Shown piece after piece: positions 22,701-32,741 of a stretch of 64,000 nucleotides of DNA; within the stretch, counting starts at the first letter, position 1; every line of letters begins with the position of its first letter. The notes beneath the pieces were generated by a model. It saw only the letters and a list, made by a program, of their open reading frames with translations, was not told where the DNA came from and made no database searches. Position numbers and translations under genes: made by a program. Location of the stretch: the NCBI GenBank assembly GCA_002794775.1, contig NBAY01000068.1, forward strand, positions 124,001 to 188,000. The letters are read 5' to 3'. The stretch is from Porodaedalea pini. Taxonomy: Eukaryota; Basidiomycota; Agaricomycetes; Hymenochaetales; Hymenochaetaceae.

Positions 22701-24492
22701 GTTGCAAGTTCTTCCGAAGGTATGGATTTTAGAGATCGCGTTTCAGAACGAGCGGGCGTAGACGGGGGAGGCGACGTTGTAGCTGGCAGCGCGAAAGGAG
22801 CATGCTCTTTCGTCGCTCTCATCATCTTTGATTTCTCTCTCTGTTGGTCCGGGCTCATCAGAGAGCCCTCACGAACAGCAGTATCCACCTCGCGCTCTAG
22901 CATGGAGTTCGGGACGGACGTGTGCCCAGAGGTCAGAGACCTAGGGCGCAGTGCCGGATACGTCGCTATGGTGTCTGTACTGGTGTAAGACACGGATGTC
23001 TCGCTAGGCGGCGGCTTCGACTTGCGCGAACTCGCGAGAGAAGCAAGTTTAGATTTCTTTGGCGTGGTTTCCGCCCGTGGCAGTGTGTCTTTAGAAGAAA
23101 TCCGGGAGAAGCCTGACTCGGACTGATTACGCTCGGACCGCGGTGCCTTGGGCAGACTACGTTCGGTGGTGGCCTGAGGAGGCTGGCGGAGGGCAGAGAG
23201 TGAGCTGATGGACGAGGACGACTTGACCCCATGACCTCGGATCCCAGGTCCGGGTGTTTGATGTTGCTTTCGCTGTGGCGGAGCTTGAACTGTGGAAGCA
23301 GACTGACTACTCACCACAGATGGCGACGGACTCGGTGTCCTGATTTCCAGATGTCGAATGGCTGAAAGCGATGGCGATGGATGGATGTCATTTGGATCAA
23401 CTACTCGCTCATTATCTGCAACAAGGGCACGGATCAAGTCAATACCAGATTATAAAATAGAAAGGAATTCTAACTTGCCTATGACCTGCCCATAATCTTC
23501 AGACGTGGTCAGCACCGAACGTGCATCATCACCTGCAAGAGATCTCTGTCGACTGAGTCCGAAAGTGCTCGCAGACGGGTGCAGAACCTGACCATACGAG
23601 CTCGTCGTCGGTGTGGACGGAGGGCGGCGAGTCGCCAGGAGTTCTTGACGAGACGGCCAAGGTCCACTCTGCTGAGTTCTTTGGGTCCTCTCCGTCCGCT
23701 CTGTCCTCTCAGAAATCGTCGAAAGGCGTCTGGTAAATCCAGTAGATTGCGGCACGAGATAGTCAGACGCTTCGCCACCGGGGTTCGCGTAGTAATCTTC
23801 ATAGCCTTCTTCACCGGGTGGTGGAACGGGAAGGCCTCTGTCATCCTGATAACCTGAGTTATGTATTAGCGAAAGAATGAAAAAAGGAGAGCAGCAGTGA
23901 TAATTAGAAGATGACAAGCACCTTCACTCTCTCCTATGCAATGTCCACTACATTCATGGACACATACATGATGGACAGCACATGATGACCGGGGGTGGGG
24001 AGGAAGGACTCCGAAAAGAAAAATATTAATATAAGAAACGAGAGCTCACCTCTTCGCTCTTTAGCCGCTTCTCTACGATCCATCTCCTCTGCGGATAAAG
24101 TTAGTGAACAGAGAAAATGACGCTGTCAAATATACGCACGATATATTTCATCTATGCTCTGGGCGACGTTAAAGTAATATCCATAAACAACTTCTTTCAC
24201 AAAGGAATCAGGAATGCCCGTGGCCGTCTCAGGTCCCACGACTTCATAGACCTGATCGAGCGCATCCTCGAATTGGACTATTGAAGAGCCAGTTTTGTTG
24301 GTCAGAATAATGAAAGGAGAGGATGTAACTACATGCCTTGCTCATCCGGAGTCATTTCGAAGGCCCCCTCCTCAGACAGGGCATCGTCATCGAGCTCCTC
24401 TGTAAGAGTTAGGCTTTAAGTCGGTCAATGTATGCATATTCAAGGAACGCACCCTCGATGTTCATATTTCTAACAGCACGATGGCGAGACAT
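19703..24492 (-). CDS. HBS1: HBS1-like translational GTPase with very long linker (possible HBS1/SKI7 gene)
   Basis: Partner of Dom34/Pelota; releases ribosomes in no-go and non-stop decay. Starts [13 protein letters not shown] at 24492. The N-terminal HBS1_N helical domain follows ([17 protein letters not shown]..., [15 protein letters not shown]). A Ser/Thr/Pro-rich linker of more than 600 residues is mostly in one exon starting about 23437. Then the GTPase: [18 protein letters not shown] (G1), GVTMDIAQQ (G2), DAPGHKDF (G3), NKLD (G4), and two beta-barrel domains ending GIVLDVSPK, with the last intron 19742-19791. The whole protein is roughly twice the length of yeast Hbs1. The splice after the linker is hard to place: the acceptor is at 21723, and a phase-1 donor at 21894 (gtgaca) fits best. 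Reading through gives a stop at 21854. A linker motif [16 protein letters not shown] lies at about 21958-22011. Confidence 0.92.
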
Positions 24493-24709
24493 GGCGGTCT
24501 ATAAAACAGGGGTAATGGAGACGTATAACTTGAAGGAGTTGTTGCGGGACAAGATATTCGTCTTGTCAATGTCAGTGACTGGTCTATGGTCTAGACGCAA
24601 TGCTCAAAGCGGCAAAGGAGGGAACGAGGTCACGTGCTATCACATATTACATCAGTGACAGAAAATTCAAGTCAAACTGCGCAACGACGACTCGGAGTCA
24701 GCGGCAACC
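24493..24709. promoter_or_regulatory. Divergent promoter HBS1 / mtSSB
   Basis: 217 bp serving both genes. It contains a CACGTG hexamer at 24631-24636, about 140 bp from the HBS1 start and 75 bp from the SSB start. No TATA box is evident. Confidence 0.45.
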
Positions 24710-25412
24710 ATGTTGACAATGTTCAATCTTACTCGCGCAGCACGCGTCAATGGTGCAGCTCAACGTGTATGCTGGTTTTAGCAGTATTTTGACGCGGTTT
24801 AACGTGAAGTTCGCAGCTTTTCTCGACGACCGCTCGCCGCGCGCACGACGTCGCAAAACTTACGCTCGTCGGTCGTCTCGGCAGGGAGCCAGAGACCAAG
24901 TACACTGCTTCCAACAAGGAATATGTGACGTATGTGCTTCCATAGTCTTTTTCCTTTTCGACTCATGCTGATCCACTTCGTCTGGTAAGATATGTCGTCG
25001 CCACTACCAACTACCCTCCGCCGCCTCCTAACCCTGACGGATGTAAGCCAACTATTTGATACATATGCTGCCATGTTTCGGAGGCTTGATATTGTGCCTC
25101 TTGTAGCGCGTCCCTCCGCCAGAACAAGCTGGCACCACATCTACAGCTTCCATCCAAGTTCCTTCGATTACCTCCGCACCCTTTCGAAGGGCTCTCAAGT
25201 CTATGTAGAGGCAAATTATGAGCTGCGTGAGCCGGAAGCAGCAGCGGAGCCAGGCTCTCCCCAAGGTCAACGTCAGATCTTCCTTCGTCACGGTGAGTAG
25301 ACCGTTCTCAGGAATACAGACGTTTTGCTGATATTTCGTTACAGAATCCATCCGCTTGCTCAAGAGCACAAAGCAGCATTCAGAGGAAGAAGTGGAGTCC
25401 TCTGAGCAATGA
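24710..25412 (+). CDS. RIM1: Mitochondrial single-stranded DNA-binding protein (RIM1/mtSSB)
   Basis: OB-fold SSB needed for mtDNA maintenance. Exons 24710-24766, 24817-24929, 24990-25042, 25107-25292, 25345-25412. The N-terminus (MLTMFNLTRAARVNGAAQR) then LFSTTARRAH is a mitochondrial targeting sequence. The OB fold begins VAKLTLVGRLGREPETKYT and continues VTYVVATTNYP, RTSWHHIYSF, LRTLSKGSQVYVEANYELR and RQIFLRHESIRLL. About 158 residues, slightly longer than yeast Rim1, with an acidic tail (EEEVESSEQ) like bacterial SSB tails though lacking their hydrophobic tip. Confidence 0.93.
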
Positions 25413-25578
25413 GCGTCTCATAGTTCCTTTTGTTTGCCCTTACCTATGTATGGTTCACTTAATGATCTTAAATATATCTTTTGAAGCTTTGATTGACCTC
25501 CACGACTTAAGTAAATGAGCATTTACAATATCCCGGAAGTCTGATCTAGAGCACAACCCTCATAAACATAACGATTGC

Positions 25579-26631
25579 TCAATCTCCGTAATCATGAGGT
25601 TCAAAGGGAGACTCAGTGCGCGCACTGCGCACGGGATAGGCCTCTGTTGCTGCATGATTCTGAACCCACTCCTGCGTAGCAAGTGTGGAAACAAGGAAAA
25701 TGCATGATGAATACAATGTTGATACAAGCAAGTGAAATAGCAGAACTGGCTATCGTACCATGCTTCCACGGCGACCCGTCGACGGCCCCATCGAAGGAGA
25801 CTGAGAGTCTGTCAGTTCTCCTTTGAAATTGAATGTTTTAGTGAGATAGTCTCGGATTGAGGTGACGACCAGCTACAGAGTATACGGTGGTTAGCAACTG
25901 TGAAAGGAAAAAGTGCAGAAAGTAAATCCTCACTCGGTGGTCGTCATAGCTCGAACCTCCATATGCAGCGACGATGGCTATAGGACATACAAGCGAGTTC
26001 TACACACGCAATTGAGAATTGATTTTGCATGCAGGGCTCGTAGACTTGAGTCACCTGAAGCCATATAGGAAATGCTTTGGAAACACGTCAGATGGGTTTC
26101 ATGTCGTAGACCATAGAAATACGTACCACCCCCATTAACTGAATAATCACCCCGGATCCCAATATCCTTTGGCGTTTTTCCTATGAGACATCAGATCCGG
26201 TGATGAGCTCTGGCGATCTCATCCTAATACGTCTCGCCCCGCACAAACGCACCCATTGCGCCAATCCCCTTCTCGACGTAGTAACTTGAGTGTCCAGTGC
26301 GTCTCACGACGTTGATCATGCCGTCGAGGCTCGCCCATGCATCAAGACTCACATCTCCCAGCGAGCTCGCGGCTCCCAATTCGCCAACGGTACATGAAAA
26401 GAGATCGTGTCCGGCAATACTCTGTATTTTAATCACGAGTCCACGCCCTTTTGCAGCATGTCGTGAGGAGCCACGAAAGCGTTTTCGAATAGATAGGCCA
26501 AGCGTGACAGCGTCATTGGAGGAGAAGGCGGGAAATCGATATGTCTGAATAATGTACAAGCTGGCATTGAGCAATCGACCTGCAGGCAGAGATAAACTTA
26601 CTGTCTCTTCGGACAAAGTTTGTGCTGCCAT
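25579..26631 (-). CDS. UPF0303 / GlcG-HbpS-like (haem-degrading fold) domain protein
   Basis: Small cytosolic protein of the PF03928-type fold, function not established in fungi. Start taken at 26631 (MAAQTLSEE); the frame stays open upstream to 26796, so a longer N-terminus is possible. Exons include 26602-26631, about 26240-26544, then five short ones ending at the stop 25579. Landmarks: TYRFPAFSSNDAVTLGLSIR, VIKIQSIAGHDLFSCTVGE, the family signature RRTGHSSYYVEKG, YSVNGGAFPIWLQ, CPIAIVAAYGGSSYDDHRLV. The C-terminus has an extra Ser/Pro tail of about 45 residues (FEPHDYGD end). Confidence 0.85.
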
Positions 26632-27061
26632 CTCAGCCTCGCTAGGGGAAACATGTTGAGAATAGAGCCCATTGAACATCTCGCACAGTGCTTGAGTCCA
26701 GACCAAGGCAAGGACAGAGTCGAGTACAAAGCAAGGTGGACTAAGCCAGGCCTCGCGGAAGACACGCGTTTGCACCAGGACGGAAGCCAAACACAAGGAA
26801 GCTCACGACGGAGCTTGTTCAAGTTGTTGCCATCTCTAAGCACAACAGCTCTTGTTTGTTCAAAAATAATAGACTCTCCCCGAGCTGAACGCGATCCGCG
26901 GTCACAGTCATTGTGAGCTTTCAGGCTCGATGACGGAAGCAAAGAGTTGAAAGACTACTTCGTCGCTGGTGCTCTCAATAAGGAATTACCTGCTTTGACC
27001 CCGACCATATGCTTTCTCAGCGAGCTCACAGTGAACTCACATATTCTGATACCAGTCTGAC
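26632..27061. promoter_or_regulatory. Divergent spacer UPF0303 gene / PEX12
   Basis: 430 bp. A 114-residue minus frame (26598-26942) and a 98-residue plus frame cross it, overlapping the UPF0303 gene in other frames. Neither has a recognisable domain. The real UPF0303 5' end may extend into this part. Confidence 0.4.
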
Positions 27062-28440
27062 ATGGAGTTCTTCAACGACGTCGGCACAGACCCTTCGAGA
27101 CCATCTCTCTTCGAGCTTGTCGCTCAGGAGCAATTGAGAGACCTCCTCCAGCCCGCCATGAAATATGTTTTGTCGGTGCGTAGCATTCTTCTTAATTTAA
27201 TTTACTGCGAGCGAAAATAACACACCCAGGTTTTCGCACAACGATACCCGCGTTACCTATTGCGCATCGTAAATCGGCACGAAGAATTCTATGCACTGGT
27301 CATGCTCTTTGTTGAGACGCATTATCTTCGAACTCACGGTTAGTTTGACAGACATACTTTTTTCTTTCTTTCTTGTGTTGACTTTTTGAACAGCCGCCTC
27401 GTTCGCTGAGAACTTCTACGGGCTAAAGCGCCGACGGAAGCCTCTGTTTGATACCGTACGAGCGAAGGCGGCTGTAGGCGCTTCGGCTGGGGAGGGGAAA
27501 CTAAGAGAACAGGACATTCGACGTTCTCTCTTCTTTCTGGCGAGTGGAAATGCCTTTTGGTAGAAGCATCTGATATAATTTTTTGCAGGTGGCCGTCCCA
27601 TACCTCCGCGCAAAGGCTCAGGACTACTTCGAAGCGTTAGGGGGCGGGATAGACCCCTCTCTATTCGAGGATGACTTCGGTCATCGGGCTAACCCTCGGC
27701 ATGATGATAATGTGCGCCTGTTATTCATATTTTGGGGGGTTTAGCTGTCTAATCTCTGCTACAGTTTCTGTACACTCGCTTTCGGGAAGCATACAAGAAA
27801 ACATATCCGTGGTTGAACATGACATTCGAAACATGGCTGATGTGCTACAATATTGCGTACCTGTTTGACCGTTCGGCATTTTATCGACCTTGGCTGTCTT
27901 GGATAGGTGTTGACCTACGAAGGATTGGGCCAGAAGATTTGGTATGTAAAATACCAGAGGTTATTTAACTCGAACTTGATTGACATTGGACACCAACAGC
28001 CCATTCGCAGAACAGTTCAAAAATCTGGGCCACCTTCCTCGAAAACATTTTTTTCTCTTCTGCGTCGCCTCATTTTGCAGTCTCCCCGACTGCTCCTCGA
28101 ATCGCTTAAAGTGCTTTTACCTACTGCGATATTCTTCATTAAATTCCTCGAATGGTGGTACTCGCCCTCCTCCCCAGCGCGGACCGTCTCAGCGCCTCCT
28201 ACAGGCCCGTTAATCCCACCTCCAAAACTGCTCAAGCCTCACCCGCAGGGCATTGTCGTTGACTGCACGAAGTATGGCGAGTGTCCGCTGTGCTCAGGTC
28301 CTATCGCGAATGCGACTGCACTGCCGTCGGGGTATGTATTCTGCTACAGATGTGTGCACCAGCATGTAGAAGAGCATGGACGGTGTCCGGTCACACTTAT
28401 GCCCGCGGCCATCTGGCAACTGAGGAAGATTTTAGTATGA
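27062..28440 (+). CDS. PEX12: Peroxisomal RING E3 component PEX12
   Basis: Peroxisomal membrane RING protein that, with PEX2 and PEX10, forms the retrotranslocation ligase for PEX5. Start [20 protein letters not shown] at 27062. N-terminal helices ([40 protein letters not shown]), TM segments around [26 protein letters not shown] and [20 protein letters not shown], and a C-terminal degenerate [24 protein letters not shown], then CYRCVHQH and RCPVT, which binds a single zinc in PEX12 proteins. Exons: 27062-27175, 27230-27338, 27394-27539, 27589-onward. The intron 27540-27588 begins GCGAGT, a GC-AG intron; no GT alternative keeps the frame. Confidence 0.95.
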
Positions 28441-28687
28441 TATTTTGTACTCAATTATATATGTATATTCGAAGTACATAAAATCTGCATGAAGTCCGAG
28501 GCTGACGATCTTCGCCGTCGGCCGTTTTGCCGAATGCGACTTCGATTTAACAGCCACAAGAAGGATGTGCACGTTCGTGCCAGAATGCACATAGCCTGAT
28601 AACCTCAAGCCTAAGCACGAATGTTGTCATATCTCTACCGCAACCTTTGACATCAACGTCTAGCCCGCTGCCAATAGCGCTCGGGAT

Positions 28688-31600
28688 ATGAAGGTTCGTC
28701 TCATCTGGCCTTCGCTCCTGATTGGCCATACTGTACTTGCTGAAGCTAAGTACAATCTTGCATGGTAGTTCGGGAAACAAATTCTTGCGCAACAGGTCCC
28801 AGGATGGTCGCAGTACTATCTCGACTACAAGGGTCTCAAGAAGATTGTGTCGTCACTCGCATCAGGTCGCACTGCTAGTGGTACGGAGGCGGCTGCCCTC
28901 GCCATGGGCGACCGGCAGGCGACGATGATACAGACTCCGGAACTGCAGGATGGACAAACCTTGGCCTTGCTATCAGCCTCAGGCAAGGATGAGGATAGAA
29001 GTCCTCACTTCCAGGCTTATAAGGCGGCATTCTTCTTCAAACTTGAGCGGGAACTGGAGAAGGTTGTTTTACATACTCTTTTCGATATGATGAACATTGA
29101 CCGATGTGTCACTAACTGTAGATAAACTCGTTCTATCTTCAAAAGGAGGCAGAACTCAAGCTCAGACTGGAGACGCTGTTATCAAAGAGGATGGCTGCTG
29201 CTTCAAGATTGCTTCCTGCTGCCGGAGATTCGACTCCTAAAGATCATGTTGAGTGGAAAGCTGTGGAAGAAGGTTTCCGCGTCCTAGAGCGCGATCTAGC
29301 AAAATTGCAGGTAATGTATTATCCACCCGTCTCACTGGAATTTCAAATATCAACAAGCTGTCGATAGCAATTCGTAGAAATCAACGCAATCGGCTTTCGG
29401 AAGATCTTGAAGAAGTGGGACAAAAGGTCGAAATCAACCACCAAGGAGCTCTACCTTTCCCGTCAGGTCGATGTTCAGCCGGTGTTCAACCGAAAGCTCA
29501 TTGGCGAGCTATCGGACGTAGTAGCTCAGTGTTTGTTTGATTTGACAGACCTGACAGTCGGATTGGGCAGCGAGGGTTCCATGGTTAATGATATGATGTT
29601 GACTCACCAGATTGCCCTGGAACGAAGCTTGCACATGGGGCCATACCGTGACTTAGAGACAAACCTCCAGAACGCAGTTAAAGCAGCTGACGAGGGCGTT
29701 GTCCGAGAACTCATACAGGAATCGGATTCCCTACAGGCTCAACCGGGAAGCAAAGCGCATGTTACACGCGTTCTCTGGAAGGTCATTATCGACGCACCTC
29801 CTGCATTTGTGGACTTGATCCTTTCCGGTGCATCTGTGCCTTTCGATTTTCATTTCATCGATGATATCAACGGTCGGACATGTCTACATGAGGCTGCAAT
29901 TGCGGGAGAAGGGCGTCTCGTCAACATGTGCATTGCTAAAGGAGTTCAGCCGGACCGCGCAGATATCTATGGTGATGCTCTACGTGTCTCAGGCCTGTAC
30001 TTTGCTGATGTGTATTACAGGAAGAACTGCACTTCACTACGCTGCCATGAACGGACATGCAGCTGTTTGCTCGAGGCTCATGTCCATTGGTCTAGAGTCC
30101 TCGTCTTTGGACTTAGATAACTACACACCACTGATGTATGCTGTGCTCAAAGGCAACGTAGAATGCGTGGCCCTTCTTCTTACTGAGGGAGACGCCGATC
30201 TTGGCCCACCTGCAGCCGCAAATGACTTGATCCCCCTATCCTTGGCCTGTCGTGTTGGACACGTTGACGTAGTGCGGCTTTTGCTACAGCACAATGCCAA
30301 GAACATCCCGAACACAAACGGCGAATTCCCCATTCATATTGCTGCCCAAGAAGGCCATGCTGAGATTTGTCGATTGCTTCGAGATTATGATGCATGGGAC
30401 TTCCCGGACAAATACAACGAATGGACTCCTCTCTTTCATGCGGCTAGAAACGGCCATGAACGCTGCGTCCGAGTATTGCTAGAGCTTGGAAGTCGCGTAG
30501 ATGTAAGCGACGAGACAGGAAAACAAGCAGTATTTTATGCTGCTTGGTACGGACACCCCCTATGCGTCAGTTTGCTCTTGGAAGCCTCTTCCAGGTCAGC
30601 CAGTGCTGGATCGCAAAGGGGCGTTTCCCCTCACTTTTCGCCGGCCGCAGAAGAGGACAACTCGACAGATACAGATTTAGATATGATACCTTCTTTGTCC
30701 CTACCTCCGCCTATCATGCCCTATCGCGTCTACGGACACAACTTTCTCGATAAGACTTGCTTGATCCATATATCGATCGGACACTCATTTTCTCACTTGT
30801 CGAGAAAGGAGACGGCTGTTCATCTGTCACCTCGGATTATGAACGCATCAACAGCTCAATACCCACATGCTTCGCCGCTCTTCAAGCTCGTGATGACTTG
30901 CAGGCCGGACATTACCGCAGCTCCGTACAGCGTCTCCATCCCCCTCCGAGATGAGCGTGATTTTTTTACCTTCCAGACGGCGGATTTGGATAATATGTCC
31001 CTGGAGTTCTCTGTGTGTCCTAACTTTGGCACAAAGACCATAGGCCGAGCGATAGCATTGTCTTCTATGCTGCTAGGCAACACGGATGCCGCCTTTGTTC
31101 TCCCGATTGTAGACCACCATCTGCATATGATCGGAGAAGTAAGCACGGCAATCGACTCTTTACAAGGGTGCATAACGAATTGTTATTTTAGGTTCGATTT
31201 GAGGCTCGAATTATCACCCCACTCAAGGGCGTCACTTTGGAGGTTGGAGGAGCAGTCGAAACCTACTGGAAATCATTCGCAACGCCGTTCACCTTTTCGC
31301 CGCAAAAGCCGCCACCATTAATGGCGCAGCCATTTAGGACGCTTGGTTCGACTCAGACGTCTCCTTCGAATCAGTCTATCTCTGGTACCGGCGGACATAC
31401 CATCACACTGTCTTCGCTGGTTGGCGATTACGTCCACCTCACGGTCCAAGTGACGCGTGATTTTCATCCAGTGGTTTACAATAAATGGAGACTCCCAGTG
31501 TCTGAATTCGATCTAGGCGTCTCTGATGTCACGCTGGCCCAACTGAACCCCGTCTCCTCACGGATCGGAAGCGAAATAGATTTCTCGAGGCACGAAGCGT

Positions 31601-32415
31601 CTTCGCCGTCGGAGTGGCATAAAAGTTTATCCAGTGCTCTATTTCCGCTGCGAGATGTAATGAAAGTGAGTTCGACTCATCTGCATCGACCATGCGGTCG
31701 AAGCTGAATGAACCCTCTAAGAACCTTCCTCCATCCCTCGGCATACATCTGGATGTTGCCTTCTCTTCTAGTGCCTCGCGGGAGCGGCATATGCTCGATC
31801 ACGGCCATATGCTCGACGTCAACGACTTCGTAGATTCTGTACTCAAGGTCGTGTACCATAGCTTGCCATTCCAGCCGCGCCGCCGCATTGTATTTGGCTC
31901 TTTCAGCCCAGACGTCTGTGCTGCATTAAACTGGAAGCAACCCAACTGTGAGAATATTGACGTCTCCTTTTCGGCTTTCCTTAGAAGGTACTGACCTCCG
32001 TTGCCGCAGACCCCGTATTTTTAGCGTCGGAATGCGGTGTACGGGGTGCCTGTGCCCCAAGCCATACCACCCTTAGTCCGGAAGACGTGGACGATCGCCG
32101 ATTGTCAAGTATCGGTGCGGCGGTTGATTGGGCGAAGACGAACAACCTTCTCGGTATCTTCCTTGATGCGGATCTTTTAGTGCGTACTCTTTGTCTCTTT
32201 CCTTCCTATGCTTTGTTCATAGTGGTCTGCAGACGAAGGTCCCTTCTCTTATTCAAGGCGTGAAGGATACAGGCCTTCTTATAGGTGTCTACGGGAGGTG
32301 TGAGCAAGCGGTTTCACTTAGCAGCTCTTCCGATGGAGATTCCATACCTGTCGATGCTTTCTTCCAGGATGGTGTTGCCTCCTTTGTGGATCATTCTTCT
32401 CGAGGTTTCTTCTGA
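28688..32415 (+). CDS. PHO81: PHO81-like SPX-ankyrin-GDPD protein (phosphate sensing)
   Basis: Large regulator of the phosphate pathway; in yeasts Pho81 inhibits the Pho80-Pho85 kinase. First coding exon is only ATGAAG (28688-28693). SPX domain: KFGKQILAQQVPGWSQYYLD YKGLKKIV, ending QQFVEINAIGFRKILKKWDK, the inositol-pyrophosphate-binding type. Then about six ankyrin repeats (GRTCLHEAAIAGEGRLVNMC; GRTALHYAAMNGHAAVCSRL, joined across an intron ending near 30020; PLSLACRVGHVDVVRLLLQH; PIHIAAQEGHAEICRLLRDY; PLFHAARNGHERCVRVLLEL). A beta-rich region and a C-terminal GDPD-like domain follow (LGIHLDVAFSSS..., GIFLDADLL, GVYG). The HRG and ExE catalytic motifs of active GDPDs are not visible, as in Pho81. 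Ends GVASFVDHSSRGFF. About 1,090 residues. Confidence 0.93.
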
Positions 32416-32741
32416 AAAAAAAAAAGTGCGCAATACTTTAAAAACAAATCTCTTTGCTAACATACTGATACAAAATAAATATTTCTTGCAGACAGAAAAG
32501 GTCGGCGACTTTATATAGATAGGTACAAGCAGTCTGTTGGCATGCAGTAAGAGATCTACTGTAGGATGAATTGAAGAACCGTTCCGAGAGTCTGATATCG
32601 AAAACTGGTCAGGAAAGCAAGGAAAACAACGAAAGCAATATGGCAGAGAGGGTAACACGTGATACAGATTCTGGAACACAAATAGGTCAAAGAGCTACAA
32701 CAGAATAAATCGTGTTTAATAAACTACTACTGTCCGGCTGT
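32416..32741. other. Intergenic between convergent PHO81 and ABC transporter genes
   Basis: 326 bp of AT-rich sequence with a CACGTG at 32656-32661. It should carry both 3' ends. No gene seen. Confidence 0.5.

Noticed and set aside
21854..23437. Treating the HBS1 linker exon as a separate gene ending at 21854
   Set aside because: It is in phase with the upstream HBS1_N exons and lies directly before the GTPase exons; a retained-intron isoform is more likely than an independent gene.
26598..26942. 114-codon minus frame and 98-codon plus frame upstream of the UPF0303 gene
   Set aside because: No domain, overlap the real gene in wrong frames; may only reflect its 5' UTR.
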